In this document: piece by piece, positions 1 to 5,845 of the stretch
Layout of the letters: every line of letters begins with the position of its first letter
Position numbering within the stretch: the stretch's first letter is position 1
IMG/VR virus record: IMGVR_UViG_3300034073_002357
Location: 1 to 31,982 of that record
Strand: one strand, 5' to 3'
Length of the DNA: 31,982 bases
Source of the DNA: a virus
Position numbers and translations under genes: made by a program
Notes under the pieces: model-generated
Seen by the model: the letters and a program-made list of their open reading frames with translations, nothing else
Databases searched by the model: none
What the model was told of the DNA's origin: nothing

Positions 1-510
1 TTTTATGATGTGACGCTAAGAGATTGCGAGAATACTTCTAGCTCTGTCAAAATCATCGAAACTACAATCCCAGCTAACACGTGGGAGGACGGGCAAGCCC
101 TAACGCTTGACATTGCGTATGATATATCGAATCAAAGCGGTTCATCTGATATGCCACTATTAGATGTCCGTGTTGATATTTTCGCAGTAATGAGCCTTAT
201 GGGCAGCATACCTAACGGCATCAGCACCCGTCAATGGATTCGGACTACATTCTTCCGAAACGGGAACAATTTATACATCAGCGGAAACACAAGTTTTAAA
301 GATAATGGTTTTGCTTACCCGGTAGACGTTTCAGCATTGACAAACCCACCAACGGTTTTGGGTACTGGCGCAATAGCTCAGACATCTGTCAGCTTTGCAT
401 CTAATCTAACAATAGCTTTGGATTTTCGTTTTATGAATGCTAACCCTTCATTGTACGTTAGACCGTTTTACGGCACAGCATACAAAACAGAAAAAGGATC
501 GGTACTATAA
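1..510 (+). CDS. Tail fibre / receptor-binding protein, 3' part (continues from window end)
   Basis: This is the C-terminal 169 residues of a tail fibre whose start lies at 31091 (or 31103) at the other end of the window. The frame is open from base 1 and matches the frame of the repeat-rich gene at the window end, so the protein on the circular genome is about 424 residues. After a glycine-rich linker this part is rich in Ser, Thr, Asn and aromatic residues, without the tandem repeats of the N-terminal half. That is typical of a beta-structured tip domain. By position (after the capsid genes, before the lysis genes) it probably contacts the host surface. No enzymatic motif is visible. The stop codon overlaps the next start (TAATG). 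Confidence 0.75.
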   Translation, partial: FYDVTLRDCENTSSSVKIIETTIPANTWEDGQALTLDIAYDISNQSGSSDMPLLDVRVDIFAVMSLMGSIPNGISTRQWIRTTFFRNGNNLYISGNTSFKDNGFAYPVDVSALTNPPTVLGTGAIAQTSVSFASNLTIALDFRFMNANPSLYVRPFYGTAYKTEKGSVL

Positions 511-869
511 TGGAACTCTCTACAGTCATCTCGCAAATGGGACTCCGTGGCGCACGCTCGCATCGGACATATGAAATGATGGTGAACACGTGGATCGACC
601 CTAACGAGACTATTCCCACGTTGGAGCAATGCCAAACAAAATGGGACGAATTGCAGGCATCCGGATTCTTTGAACCGCCTTACTATGTAAAGCGTATGGA
701 GGCATACGAAGCAGCCGGACTTTCAATGGCAAAGGTTACCGAGCTAACAAACGAATACACGCAAGCACTGGCAGCAAATGACGTGCAAGCTATTGGCAAA
801 TATCAATCGCAGTTAATTGAGGTATTTGCAAAGCGTCAAGAGATTAAACAACAATATCCGAAGCCATGA
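510..869 (+). CDS. Small protein between tail fibre and lysis genes, possible fibre assembly factor
   Basis: The product is a 119-residue, mostly helical protein with Trp, Gln and Lys-rich segments and no signal peptide or membrane segment. The start ATG overlaps the tail-fibre stop, and AAGGAT lies about nine bases upstream, so translational coupling is likely. Genes directly behind a tail fibre often encode a fibre chaperone or a small fibre-attached protein. This role is inferred from position only; I do not recognise the family. Its stop overlaps the start of the holin-like gene by four bases. Confidence 0.6.
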   Translation: MELSTVISQMGLRGARSHRTYEMMVNTWIDPNETIPTLEQCQTKWDELQASGFFEPPYYVKRMEAYEAAGLSMAKVTELTNEYTQALAANDVQAIGKYQSQLIEVFAKRQEIKQQYPKP

Positions 870-1045
870 CACATTTCGATTCACTACAAGTAGGGAGCGC
901 GGTCACTAGTGCTACGGCTGCTACGGCTGCGACAATGATGCAACCACATCCTTTACAAATACTCGGATGGCTCGTGGCAATCGCTGCTGGCCTATTTAGC
1001 ATTTATCGCGGTTGGGCAGCAGACCGAAAAGAACGAAATGGATGA
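866..1045 (+). CDS. Short single-span membrane protein, holin-like
   Basis: The 59-residue product has an Ala/Thr-rich N-terminus, one hydrophobic helix at about residues 31-47 and a basic C-terminal tail (RGWAADRKERNG), giving a positive-inside orientation. Its start overlaps the previous stop (ATGA) and its stop overlaps the next gene's start at 1038. Small size, one membrane span with a charged tail and position two genes ahead of an endolysin are typical of holins or antiholins. I infer that it forms or regulates the inner-membrane lesion. It could equally be the antiholin partner of the next gene. Confidence 0.6.
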   Translation: MTHFDSLQVGSAVTSATAATAATMMQPHPLQILGWLVAIAAGLFSIYRGWAADRKERNG

Positions 1046-1424
1046 GCAGCAGTCATCGATAGTTCGCATAACTCAAATGCCAGCTTTGCAGATCCCGATC
1101 GAAAGGCCTAAGTTCGAAGTACCGAAAGAGGCCGAATATATCTTCGTGAAGAGCGATACAGAGCAACCTGACAAGCTCGGCTTCGCTAAGACGTTGAAAT
1201 TGTTCTGGGAACTAGTACCTTATACCTATCAACTACTTAAAGGTTTAATTATGAAGAATTGGAAAACCACACTCGGTGCTATTGTCGCTGGCGTAGCCAC
1301 GGCTCTACAAGCATTTGGAATTATCTCGATTCCTGCAGACGTACAGATGTACATTGTTGGAGTTGCTGTGTTCATCATCGGACTCTTTGCGCCTGATGCG
1401 AAGAAGAATGAACCTGTTAACTAA
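1038..1424 (+). CDS. Membrane protein, probable holin with an internal restart
   Basis: The 128-residue protein has a hydrophilic N-terminal half and two hydrophobic segments near residues 78-97 and 103-118, followed by a charged tail. An in-frame ATG at 1251 starts a 57-residue form (MKNWKTTLGAIV...) containing just the two membrane spans, and AAAGG lies about seven bases before it. The long form may therefore be a regulatory partner and the short form the holin, a known dual-start strategy. The gene overlaps the preceding small membrane gene by eight bases and precedes the endolysin. Function is inferred from topology and location; there is no family match I can name. Confidence 0.6.
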   Translation: MDEQQSSIVRITQMPALQIPIERPKFEVPKEAEYIFVKSDTEQPDKLGFAKTLKLFWELVPYTYQLLKGLIMKNWKTTLGAIVAGVATALQAFGIISIPADVQMYIVGVAVFIIGLFAPDAKKNEPVN

Positions 1425-1524
1425 ACTCTGGAAAGTGGTAGCATGGCTTCAAACAAAACTTTGGGCGATAAGGCAAGCAGAGGAGAAGTTGAAAAAGCGA
1501 CGACCTCCACGCCTACCTTTCTGA
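1408..1524 (+). CDS. Nested small basic Trp-rich ORF in the lysis cassette
   Basis: A 38-codon frame starts at ATG 1408 inside the end of the putative holin gene and ends inside the 5' part of the endolysin frame. The product begins MNLLTKLWKVVAWLQTKLW, an amphipathic Trp-rich helix, and ends in a very basic, proline-containing tail (KKRRPPRLPF). This composition looks protein-like, and lysis genes commonly overlap. It may be a small lysis accessory factor, or the true gene in this stretch with the endolysin starting later at 1539. A chance frame cannot be excluded. Confidence 0.4.
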   Translation: MNLLTKLWKVVAWLQTKLWAIRQAEEKLKKRRPPRLPF

Positions 1525-2003
1525 TTGATGTACCTGAAATGAAGTTTAGTTGGCTGAGTATCGCAGAAAGTCAGTTAGGTGTAACTGAGAAGCCGGGATC
1601 AGCGAACAACGAAGCCATAGTAGACTATCACGCAACGACTACGTTGAAAGCTACTGAGGACAGCGTACCATGGTGCAGCTCATTTGTCAATTGGTGTATG
1701 GAGCAAGCCGGGTACAAAGGGACTAAGAGCGCACGAGCTTTGTCGTGGAAGAATTGGGGAGTAGCAGCAGAATCATTTATTCCTAATGGAAGCCTCGTAG
1801 TTATGAAGCGCAAAGGCGGTGGACACGTCGGCTTCAAGGTAGGCGAAGATCAATTCTACGTTTACGTCCTAGGTGGTAATCAATCCGACTCTGTGAACGT
1901 AGCAAAGTTCGCACACAGCCAAGTCTTAGGTTACCGTCTACCAGAATCTTTGAATGACGACGACGATGTGACGTGGGAATATTTGTTTAGTCATGGACAC
2001 TGA
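1443..2003 (+). CDS. Endolysin, NlpC/P60- or CHAP-like cysteine amidase/peptidase
   Basis: The product resembles the TIGR02594-type peptidoglycan hydrolases found in phages. With the start at 1443 (186 residues), the likely catalytic residues are Cys78 in VPWCSSFVNWC, His128 in GGGHVGF and Asn146 in GGNQSDS. The domain begins at about residue 35 (WLSIAESQLGVTEKPG). Residues 1-32 are low complexity and overlap the nested 38-codon frame, so the in-frame ATG at 1539 (MKFSWLSIAE, 154 residues) is a credible alternative start. There is no signal peptide, so export would need the holin genes upstream. It should cleave the peptide part of host peptidoglycan late in infection. Confidence 0.8.
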   Translation: MASNKTLGDKASRGEVEKATTSTPTFLIDVPEMKFSWLSIAESQLGVTEKPGSANNEAIVDYHATTTLKATEDSVPWCSSFVNWCMEQAGYKGTKSARALSWKNWGVAAESFIPNGSLVVMKRKGGGHVGFKVGEDQFYVYVLGGNQSDSVNVAKFAHSQVLGYRLPESLNDDDDVTWEYLFSHGH

Positions 2004-2005
2004 TA

Positions 2006-2584
2006 ATGGCTTTAATCGAAAGAGCGATCGTAAAGTCTGATTGGTTGAACATACCCTCTGCTGACACGACGCATGACGCATTGATCGATCGTATGATTGC
2101 AATGGCCACTTCTGAAATAGAGGGTATCTGTAATCAGCCGATCCTGCAGACAGCCACAACGTTCTATTTCCAAGGTAGTGCGAGAAACATTCAGAGGCTG
2201 CCATATACTACGAACGTAGTATTGACGAGCCTCTCTGCACGTATGCTGCCAAGTGATTCTTGGGCGAATGTGACCGGAGCATCGATCGTACCTGCAGTGG
2301 CCGGTTCGGTGTACTCGATCTACTCAGAGGAAGTTTTGTCGTCAAACTTTTATCGTTTAATCGCCGACGTCGGCTATGCCTCTGCACCAGAGGACATCAA
2401 GCTGTGTGCTTATGAAATGGTGAAAGAGTTGTACTATCGCACACCTTTCGCAGCAGAGGCTGAAAGATTCGGAGTGACGGCTATCAGCGAAACGGATGCA
2501 GGTGTAGCTATCACGAAAGCTATAGTTCAAATACGTCAGCAAGTCAAGCCACGATTAGAACGGTATATCGTGCATGGCATCTAA
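2006..2584 (+). CDS. Head-tail connector (gp6-like adaptor)
   Basis: The 192-residue protein has the pattern of phage gp6-like head-tail adaptors: an N-terminal helix with a (W)L-N-I-P-S-A-D type beginning, a long helix with Met and Ile repeats (residues 25-45), a beta insertion and a C-terminal amphipathic helix with Lys and Arg. It follows the lysis genes directly and overlaps the next neck gene by 11 bases. In siphoviruses such proteins form a ring under the portal and prepare the site for tail joining. The assignment rests on size, composition and gene order (connector, gp10-like, terminator, major tail protein), not on a catalytic motif. Confidence 0.6.
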   Translation: MALIERAIVKSDWLNIPSADTTHDALIDRMIAMATSEIEGICNQPILQTATTFYFQGSARNIQRLPYTTNVVLTSLSARMLPSDSWANVTGASIVPAVAGSVYSIYSEEVLSSNFYRLIADVGYASAPEDIKLCAYEMVKELYYRTPFAAEAERFGVTAISETDAGVAITKAIVQIRQQVKPRLERYIVHGI

Positions 2585-3080
2585 CCGAGTAACGCAAGCA
2601 CTACGGGAGCTTTCAGACGCTGTACTACCTTTGGTCAAAGGGTATATGGCTCAGGAAGCTCCGATACGTTTAGGTCAGTACTACGACAACTACCTAAGAA
2701 CGCAAACCAAGCCAGACCGCAAATCGAAGTCTGGCAATAAGTATTATTCGAAGCCTAACGAGACTAACCAGCTTAGAACACTTTACGGGAATATTCAGAG
2801 AGCTTTGGTACCTGATCCACGATTCGTCGGCAACATTACAGAGGTGACTGTAGCAAATGGAGAAGTCGTGCTTGTCTCTGGAATCGATACTTCCGCGAGG
2901 GTGAAAGCAGGCAAAGAAATGACTACTCTGTTCTATGCTGATCTGCACGAGAAAGGTGAAGGTGGTCAGAAACCACGACCGTTCTTAGAGCCAGGAATTA
3001 GAGATTTCAACAAACAAGAAATGCCAGATATTCTTGATGAAATTGCAACTGAACTAACAAGGTTCTACAATGTACGCTAA
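2574..3080 (+). CDS. HK97 gp10-like neck / head-closure component
   Basis: The 168-residue protein ends with a segment containing KPRPFLEPGIRDF followed by an amphipathic helix. A PFL-P-A/G motif before the last helix is characteristic of HK97 gp10-like minor tail and neck proteins. The N-terminus has a helical region and a basic segment rich in Lys and Asn. It overlaps the gene before (start at 2574) and the gene after (start at 3070), which fits tight co-translation of stoichiometric neck parts. Exact placement (stopper versus tail completion) cannot be settled from sequence. Confidence 0.6.
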   Translation: MASNRVTQALRELSDAVLPLVKGYMAQEAPIRLGQYYDNYLRTQTKPDRKSKSGNKYYSKPNETNQLRTLYGNIQRALVPDPRFVGNITEVTVANGEVVLVSGIDTSARVKAGKEMTTLFYADLHEKGEGGQKPRPFLEPGIRDFNKQEMPDILDEIATELTRFYNVR

Positions 3081-3543
3081 CCGTTCTGTCTTTATCATCG
3101 AGCAAGTCAGGCAAGCACTGGATCAGAATGCGCTATTCAATGTGACTAAAGTGCATCGGCCTAAGTTCGGGACTAACGTAAACTGTTATCCCTACATCGT
3201 GCAGCAGCGAACAAACTATACGCTAGAGGATGGAGCCGGAGACAGTATCGGTACTGTCACTATCGGTATTCTTTTCGACGCGAATGTGAGCAGCGATACG
3301 CAGGGAGCAGGACTCGGAACAGACAAGTATGGAGAGATCGTGCAGGCCTGTGAGGATGCTTTCGCGAATTGGGAAATGGATGTATTATCCGATAAGCCAT
3401 CTGATGAACATACCGGAGCATTATTCAAAACAATCATTACCGGTGTATCATTCATCGGATGGGATGGTCATTGGGACAACGGAGCGAACACTATCGCTAT
3501 AGGTTGCCAGATTGAAGTGAACTATATGCACATATCTCTATGA
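3070..3543 (+). CDS. Probable tail terminator / tail completion protein
   Basis: The 157-residue product fits the usual length and position of tail terminator proteins, which hexamerise at the end of the tail tube and allow joining to the head. It has an N-terminal helix (VFIIEQVRQALDQNALF) followed by alternating beta strands, including TVTIGILFDAN and a C-terminal strand ending IEVNYMHISL. This alpha plus beta pattern is typical of lambda gpU and gp17-like folds. It sits just after the gp10-like gene and, apart from an inserted glycosyltransferase, just before the major tail protein. The call is from context and fold pattern. Confidence 0.55.
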   Translation: MYANRSVFIIEQVRQALDQNALFNVTKVHRPKFGTNVNCYPYIVQQRTNYTLEDGAGDSIGTVTIGILFDANVSSDTQGAGLGTDKYGEIVQACEDAFANWEMDVLSDKPSDEHTGALFKTIITGVSFIGWDGHWDNGANTIAIGCQIEVNYMHISL

Positions 3544-4304
3544 GCGAGCCTGAAGAACCTACCATCGACAAACGCTACCCTGTTTCGTTCGTAGTCATTA
3601 CTTGTAATGAAGACTTGCAACATCTGGCAGCGATGGTCGAAACACTGCCAGAATATTGTGAAGTGTGCATACTTAGCAATATGCAGGGGACAGAAGAGAG
3701 CCTGAGTGAAGTTGAGACCTTACAGCAGGGCACACGAACTATCCATAATCGTAAATGGATTTATACCGGAGTTTTCCACTTCGGTCAGGCAAGAAATTAC
3801 GCTGACGAAATGGCGACCAATGATTGGAGATTCTGGATAGACTCTGACGATCGACTTGCGAGCTGCCATCACAAGACGATACTAAGAGTAGCGAAGCAGG
3901 CTCCACCGGGTATCGGTGGTGCTTTCGCTGGCGTGGCATCTTACGAGCCAGACTATAGCAACAAAACACATTTGGGTTTCGGCATAATCAGTAGCGATTA
4001 TCAGCTAAGGATGTACCGCGGTTCATGTGGTGCCAAGTGGTCTGGCAGGATCCACGAACAAATCTATCCGGATCTGAAGAGACTTGGTTGGGGATCCCTG
4101 CCAACAAACGTCATCGTTATTCATGAGGGTTATAACGCTTCACTTGAAAAGCGATTAGAGAAAATGGAACGCAATGTCGAACTCTTGTTGATCGAGGTTA
4201 ACGAGAATCAGGATGATGGCTTGCGATCTTTTTATGCTAATTCGCTGCGAGACTCGATGAACGCTATGACCGAAATGCAATCACAACTAAAACAAGGATT
4301 ATAA
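3540..4304 (+). CDS. Family 2 (GT-A) glycosyltransferase inserted in the tail operon
   Basis: The 254-residue protein has a GT-A beginning (PVSFVVITCNE, residues 14-24) and a metal-binding DXD-type motif at residues 101-104 within WIDSDDR. A second conserved-looking segment, WSGRIHEQIYP, lies further on and is typical of family 2 transferases of the tetratricopeptide/WaaE type. It should transfer a sugar from a nucleotide sugar. The start overlaps the tail terminator stop (ATGA), and the major tail protein follows after two bases, so it is expressed with structural genes. Acceptors could be a virion protein or a hydroxylated DNA base made by the oxygenase at 23003-23845. No membrane segment is seen, so action on host surface sugars is less likely. 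Confidence 0.8.
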   Translation: MSEPEEPTIDKRYPVSFVVITCNEDLQHLAAMVETLPEYCEVCILSNMQGTEESLSEVETLQQGTRTIHNRKWIYTGVFHFGQARNYADEMATNDWRFWIDSDDRLASCHHKTILRVAKQAPPGIGGAFAGVASYEPDYSNKTHLGFGIISSDYQLRMYRGSCGAKWSGRIHEQIYPDLKRLGWGSLPTNVIVIHEGYNASLEKRLEKMERNVELLLIEVNENQDDGLRSFYANSLRDSMNAMTEMQSQLKQGL

Positions 4305-4306
4305 GA

Positions 4307-4858
4307 ATGGCACGTATCATTCATGGCGGTAGAAGCATCAGCTTCTATACCTTTACTAACGGGACTACACCTACGATCGGAACGACACCGGTATTCACCG
4401 GTACAGATCAGATCAGCACGGACGTAGCCAAGGACGACACTGGCTTGGCTACTGTGACGATCGAGCAGATTCAGGACGATGAGAACTTTGCGACTTTCGT
4501 CCGCACCTATGCACCACAGAATGAGGGTGGAGGTATCGAGGATATTGTTTTCGAGAACGGTACACAACAGCTCGGAGCTGCATCGGGTACGCAGCTATTC
4601 GCTGTAATCAAGGGAGGCAAGCAAGTAGGAACAGATAAGGTCAAAGCGTTCGTATTGGCCGGCTCTCTTTCGAAGCAGTCCGGATCATGGTCGCAGTCTG
4701 GCAATACGTACAATAGGCCGTCGCTGGTATTTACTGCAGTGGCACTTGAAGGTGACCTTACTGTAGGCTCTGCTTATTTCAGTGGAGTCCATACGACCGG
4801 TACAACACAGACGCTTGACTCCGATCTGGACAAGTACGGTGCAGTCTACTACGCTTAA
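4307..4858 (+). CDS. Major tail protein (tail tube)
   Basis: The 183-residue protein is rich in Gly, Thr, Ser and alternating hydrophobic residues, as in beta-barrel tail tube proteins. It is followed by a strong hairpin and then by tail assembly chaperones and the tape measure gene, which is the standard siphovirus order. AAGGAT lies eleven bases upstream of the start, and high expression would be expected. Its N-terminus, MARIIHGGRSISFYTF, and several GT-rich beta segments fit a polymerising tube subunit. No Ig-like C-terminal addition is present. If the adjacent glycosyltransferase acts on virions, this abundant Ser/Thr-rich protein is the obvious acceptor. Confidence 0.7.
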   Translation: MARIIHGGRSISFYTFTNGTTPTIGTTPVFTGTDQISTDVAKDDTGLATVTIEQIQDDENFATFVRTYAPQNEGGGIEDIVFENGTQQLGAASGTQLFAVIKGGKQVGTDKVKAFVLAGSLSKQSGSWSQSGNTYNRPSLVFTAVALEGDLTVGSAYFSGVHTTGTTQTLDSDLDKYGAVYYA

Positions 4859-4865
4859 TATTCAC

Positions 4866-4891
4866 AGGCTCGTGGCTTCGGCTACGAGCCT
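4866..4891 (+). terminator. UUCG-capped hairpin after the major tail gene
   Basis: An 11-bp stem (AGGCTCGTGGC / GCTACGAGCCT, one G-T pair) closes on a TTCG tetraloop, an exceptionally stable RNA hairpin. There is no T tract after it, so it may be a partial terminator or a 3'-end stabiliser that raises the yield of the major tail mRNA over downstream genes. Confidence 0.65.
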
Positions 4892-4917
4892 ATCTATTAC
4901 AAACTTTGGAGCGAATA

Positions 4918-5478
4918 ATGAAAATCACTTTCTCGACAGGCCAGAAGAATATTCGTCATAAGCCGGTGACCTTGCGTAACGCTGCACAGTTGCAAGCGTG
5001 GGCTGACAAGATTAGCAATCACATCAAGCGTCATACTGAACAGGACATGGCTAAGACTTTTGTAGAGCTTACGAAAGAATACCCGGAGCTGTTGAAGCTG
5101 ATCGACGTGACCGGTAGCTGGAATACGAAGTCGATCCAAGGCCGTCTCGATGCGAGACGCAAACAGCACGAAGTAGCTTGTCAAGAGACAGGTGAGCAGG
5201 TACCATTCTCCGAAGAAGAATACCGGAGTCTGATTATCGAAGAAATGCAGAAAGAGCTTCAAGCATTTATTCGAGACACGCCGATGGTCGCTAAGATGCT
5301 ACACTACACTACTGCTGCTTTCCCTTCTGATCTGCAATCCTTACAGCTCGGAATCGATTGTATCAAGAGCGTCGCAGAGGATCAAGACATTTCCAATATC
5401 ACGGAAGAAGATTGGCTCGACGTTCCTGCCGAGGAGGTGGCAGCTTGGGTGACAAACTTTTGCTCAAAACTTTCTTAA
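4918..5478 (+). CDS. Tail assembly chaperone, short (zero-frame) form
   Basis: The 186-residue product starts at ATG 4918, with GGAG about eight bases upstream; the in-frame TTG at 4906 is part of that leader. It is an acidic, helical protein lying between the major tail protein and the tape measure gene, exactly where siphoviruses encode the G component of the G/GT chaperone pair. Its last codons (VTNFCSKLS) overlap an open +1 frame that continues to 5845 without its own good start. I infer that a fraction of ribosomes shifts frame to make a 308-residue fusion. The protein coats the tape measure protein before tube assembly and is absent from virions. Confidence 0.7.
   Translation: MKITFSTGQKNIRHKPVTLRNAAQLQAWADKISNHIKRHTEQDMAKTFVELTKEYPELLKLIDVTGSWNTKSIQGRLDARRKQHEVACQETGEQVPFSEEEYRSLIIEEMQKELQAFIRDTPMVAKMLHYTTAAFPSDLQSLQLGIDCIKSVAEDQDISNITEEDWLDVPAEEVAAWVTNFCSKLS
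5453..5478 (+). other. Candidate +1 ribosomal frameshift window
   Basis: The zero frame and the downstream frame are both open only between a TGA ending at 5452 and the TAA at 5476-5478. Within it, TTT TGC at 5458-5463 lets a tRNA-Phe on TTT slip +1 onto another TTT with full pairing; CTT TCT TAA at 5470-5478 allows a weaker slip just before the stop. The offset is +1 (equivalently -2), not the more common -1. Confidence 0.6.
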
Positions 5479-5845
5479 TGAGCAATTCGAAGTTTGGCTA
5501 ATAAATGGTTGGGAAATAGCTGAGGTAGAACAGCGCGATCAATACGGCATGACACGTGACGATATTGATTGCACACTTGATGACTCTGAGGATTACACCG
5601 ACTATCTGCCAGAGGACGCAAGGATCGAAGCGACTGCTATGAAGTATGCAGCTCAGTGGAACACATCGGTGGACACCGTCCTCGATTTCCCATTGAGCTT
5701 ATTCCATAGAAGATCGATGATCCATAAAGCTATTAGTCTGCGTAAGCCGGAGTACACAAAAGACGATTGGTACATGGAGCGCACATCGAGCAAGTTCAAA
5801 AAGACAAAATTGAAACATAGGAGAGGTCGTGGCAGAACTAACTAA
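5453..5845 (+). CDS. Tail assembly chaperone C-terminal extension (made by frameshift)
   Basis: This frame continues the chaperone at 4918 by a +1 shift. Sequence before its first ATG (5549) reads as ordinary protein (FEVWLINGWEIAEVEQRDQ), which argues that translation enters from the upstream gene and not at the ATG. After the shift about 127 residues are added. They are acidic first and end in a strongly basic tail (KKTKLKHRRGRGRTN), as expected of a T-type domain that meets the tape measure protein or the tube. The end overlaps the tape measure start by 17 bases. An independent 98-residue protein from ATG 5549 is the alternative. Confidence 0.6.
   Translation, partial: QTFAQNFLNEQFEVWLINGWEIAEVEQRDQYGMTRDDIDCTLDDSEDYTDYLPEDARIEATAMKYAAQWNTSVDTVLDFPLSLFHRRSMIHKAISLRKPEYTKDDWYMERTSSKFKKTKLKHRRGRGRTN

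Noticed and set aside
1-127. Genuine direct terminal repeat
   Set aside because: The repeat is exactly 127 bases, a usual assembler k-mer, and lies inside a gene that reads through the join, so a circular-assembly overlap is simpler.
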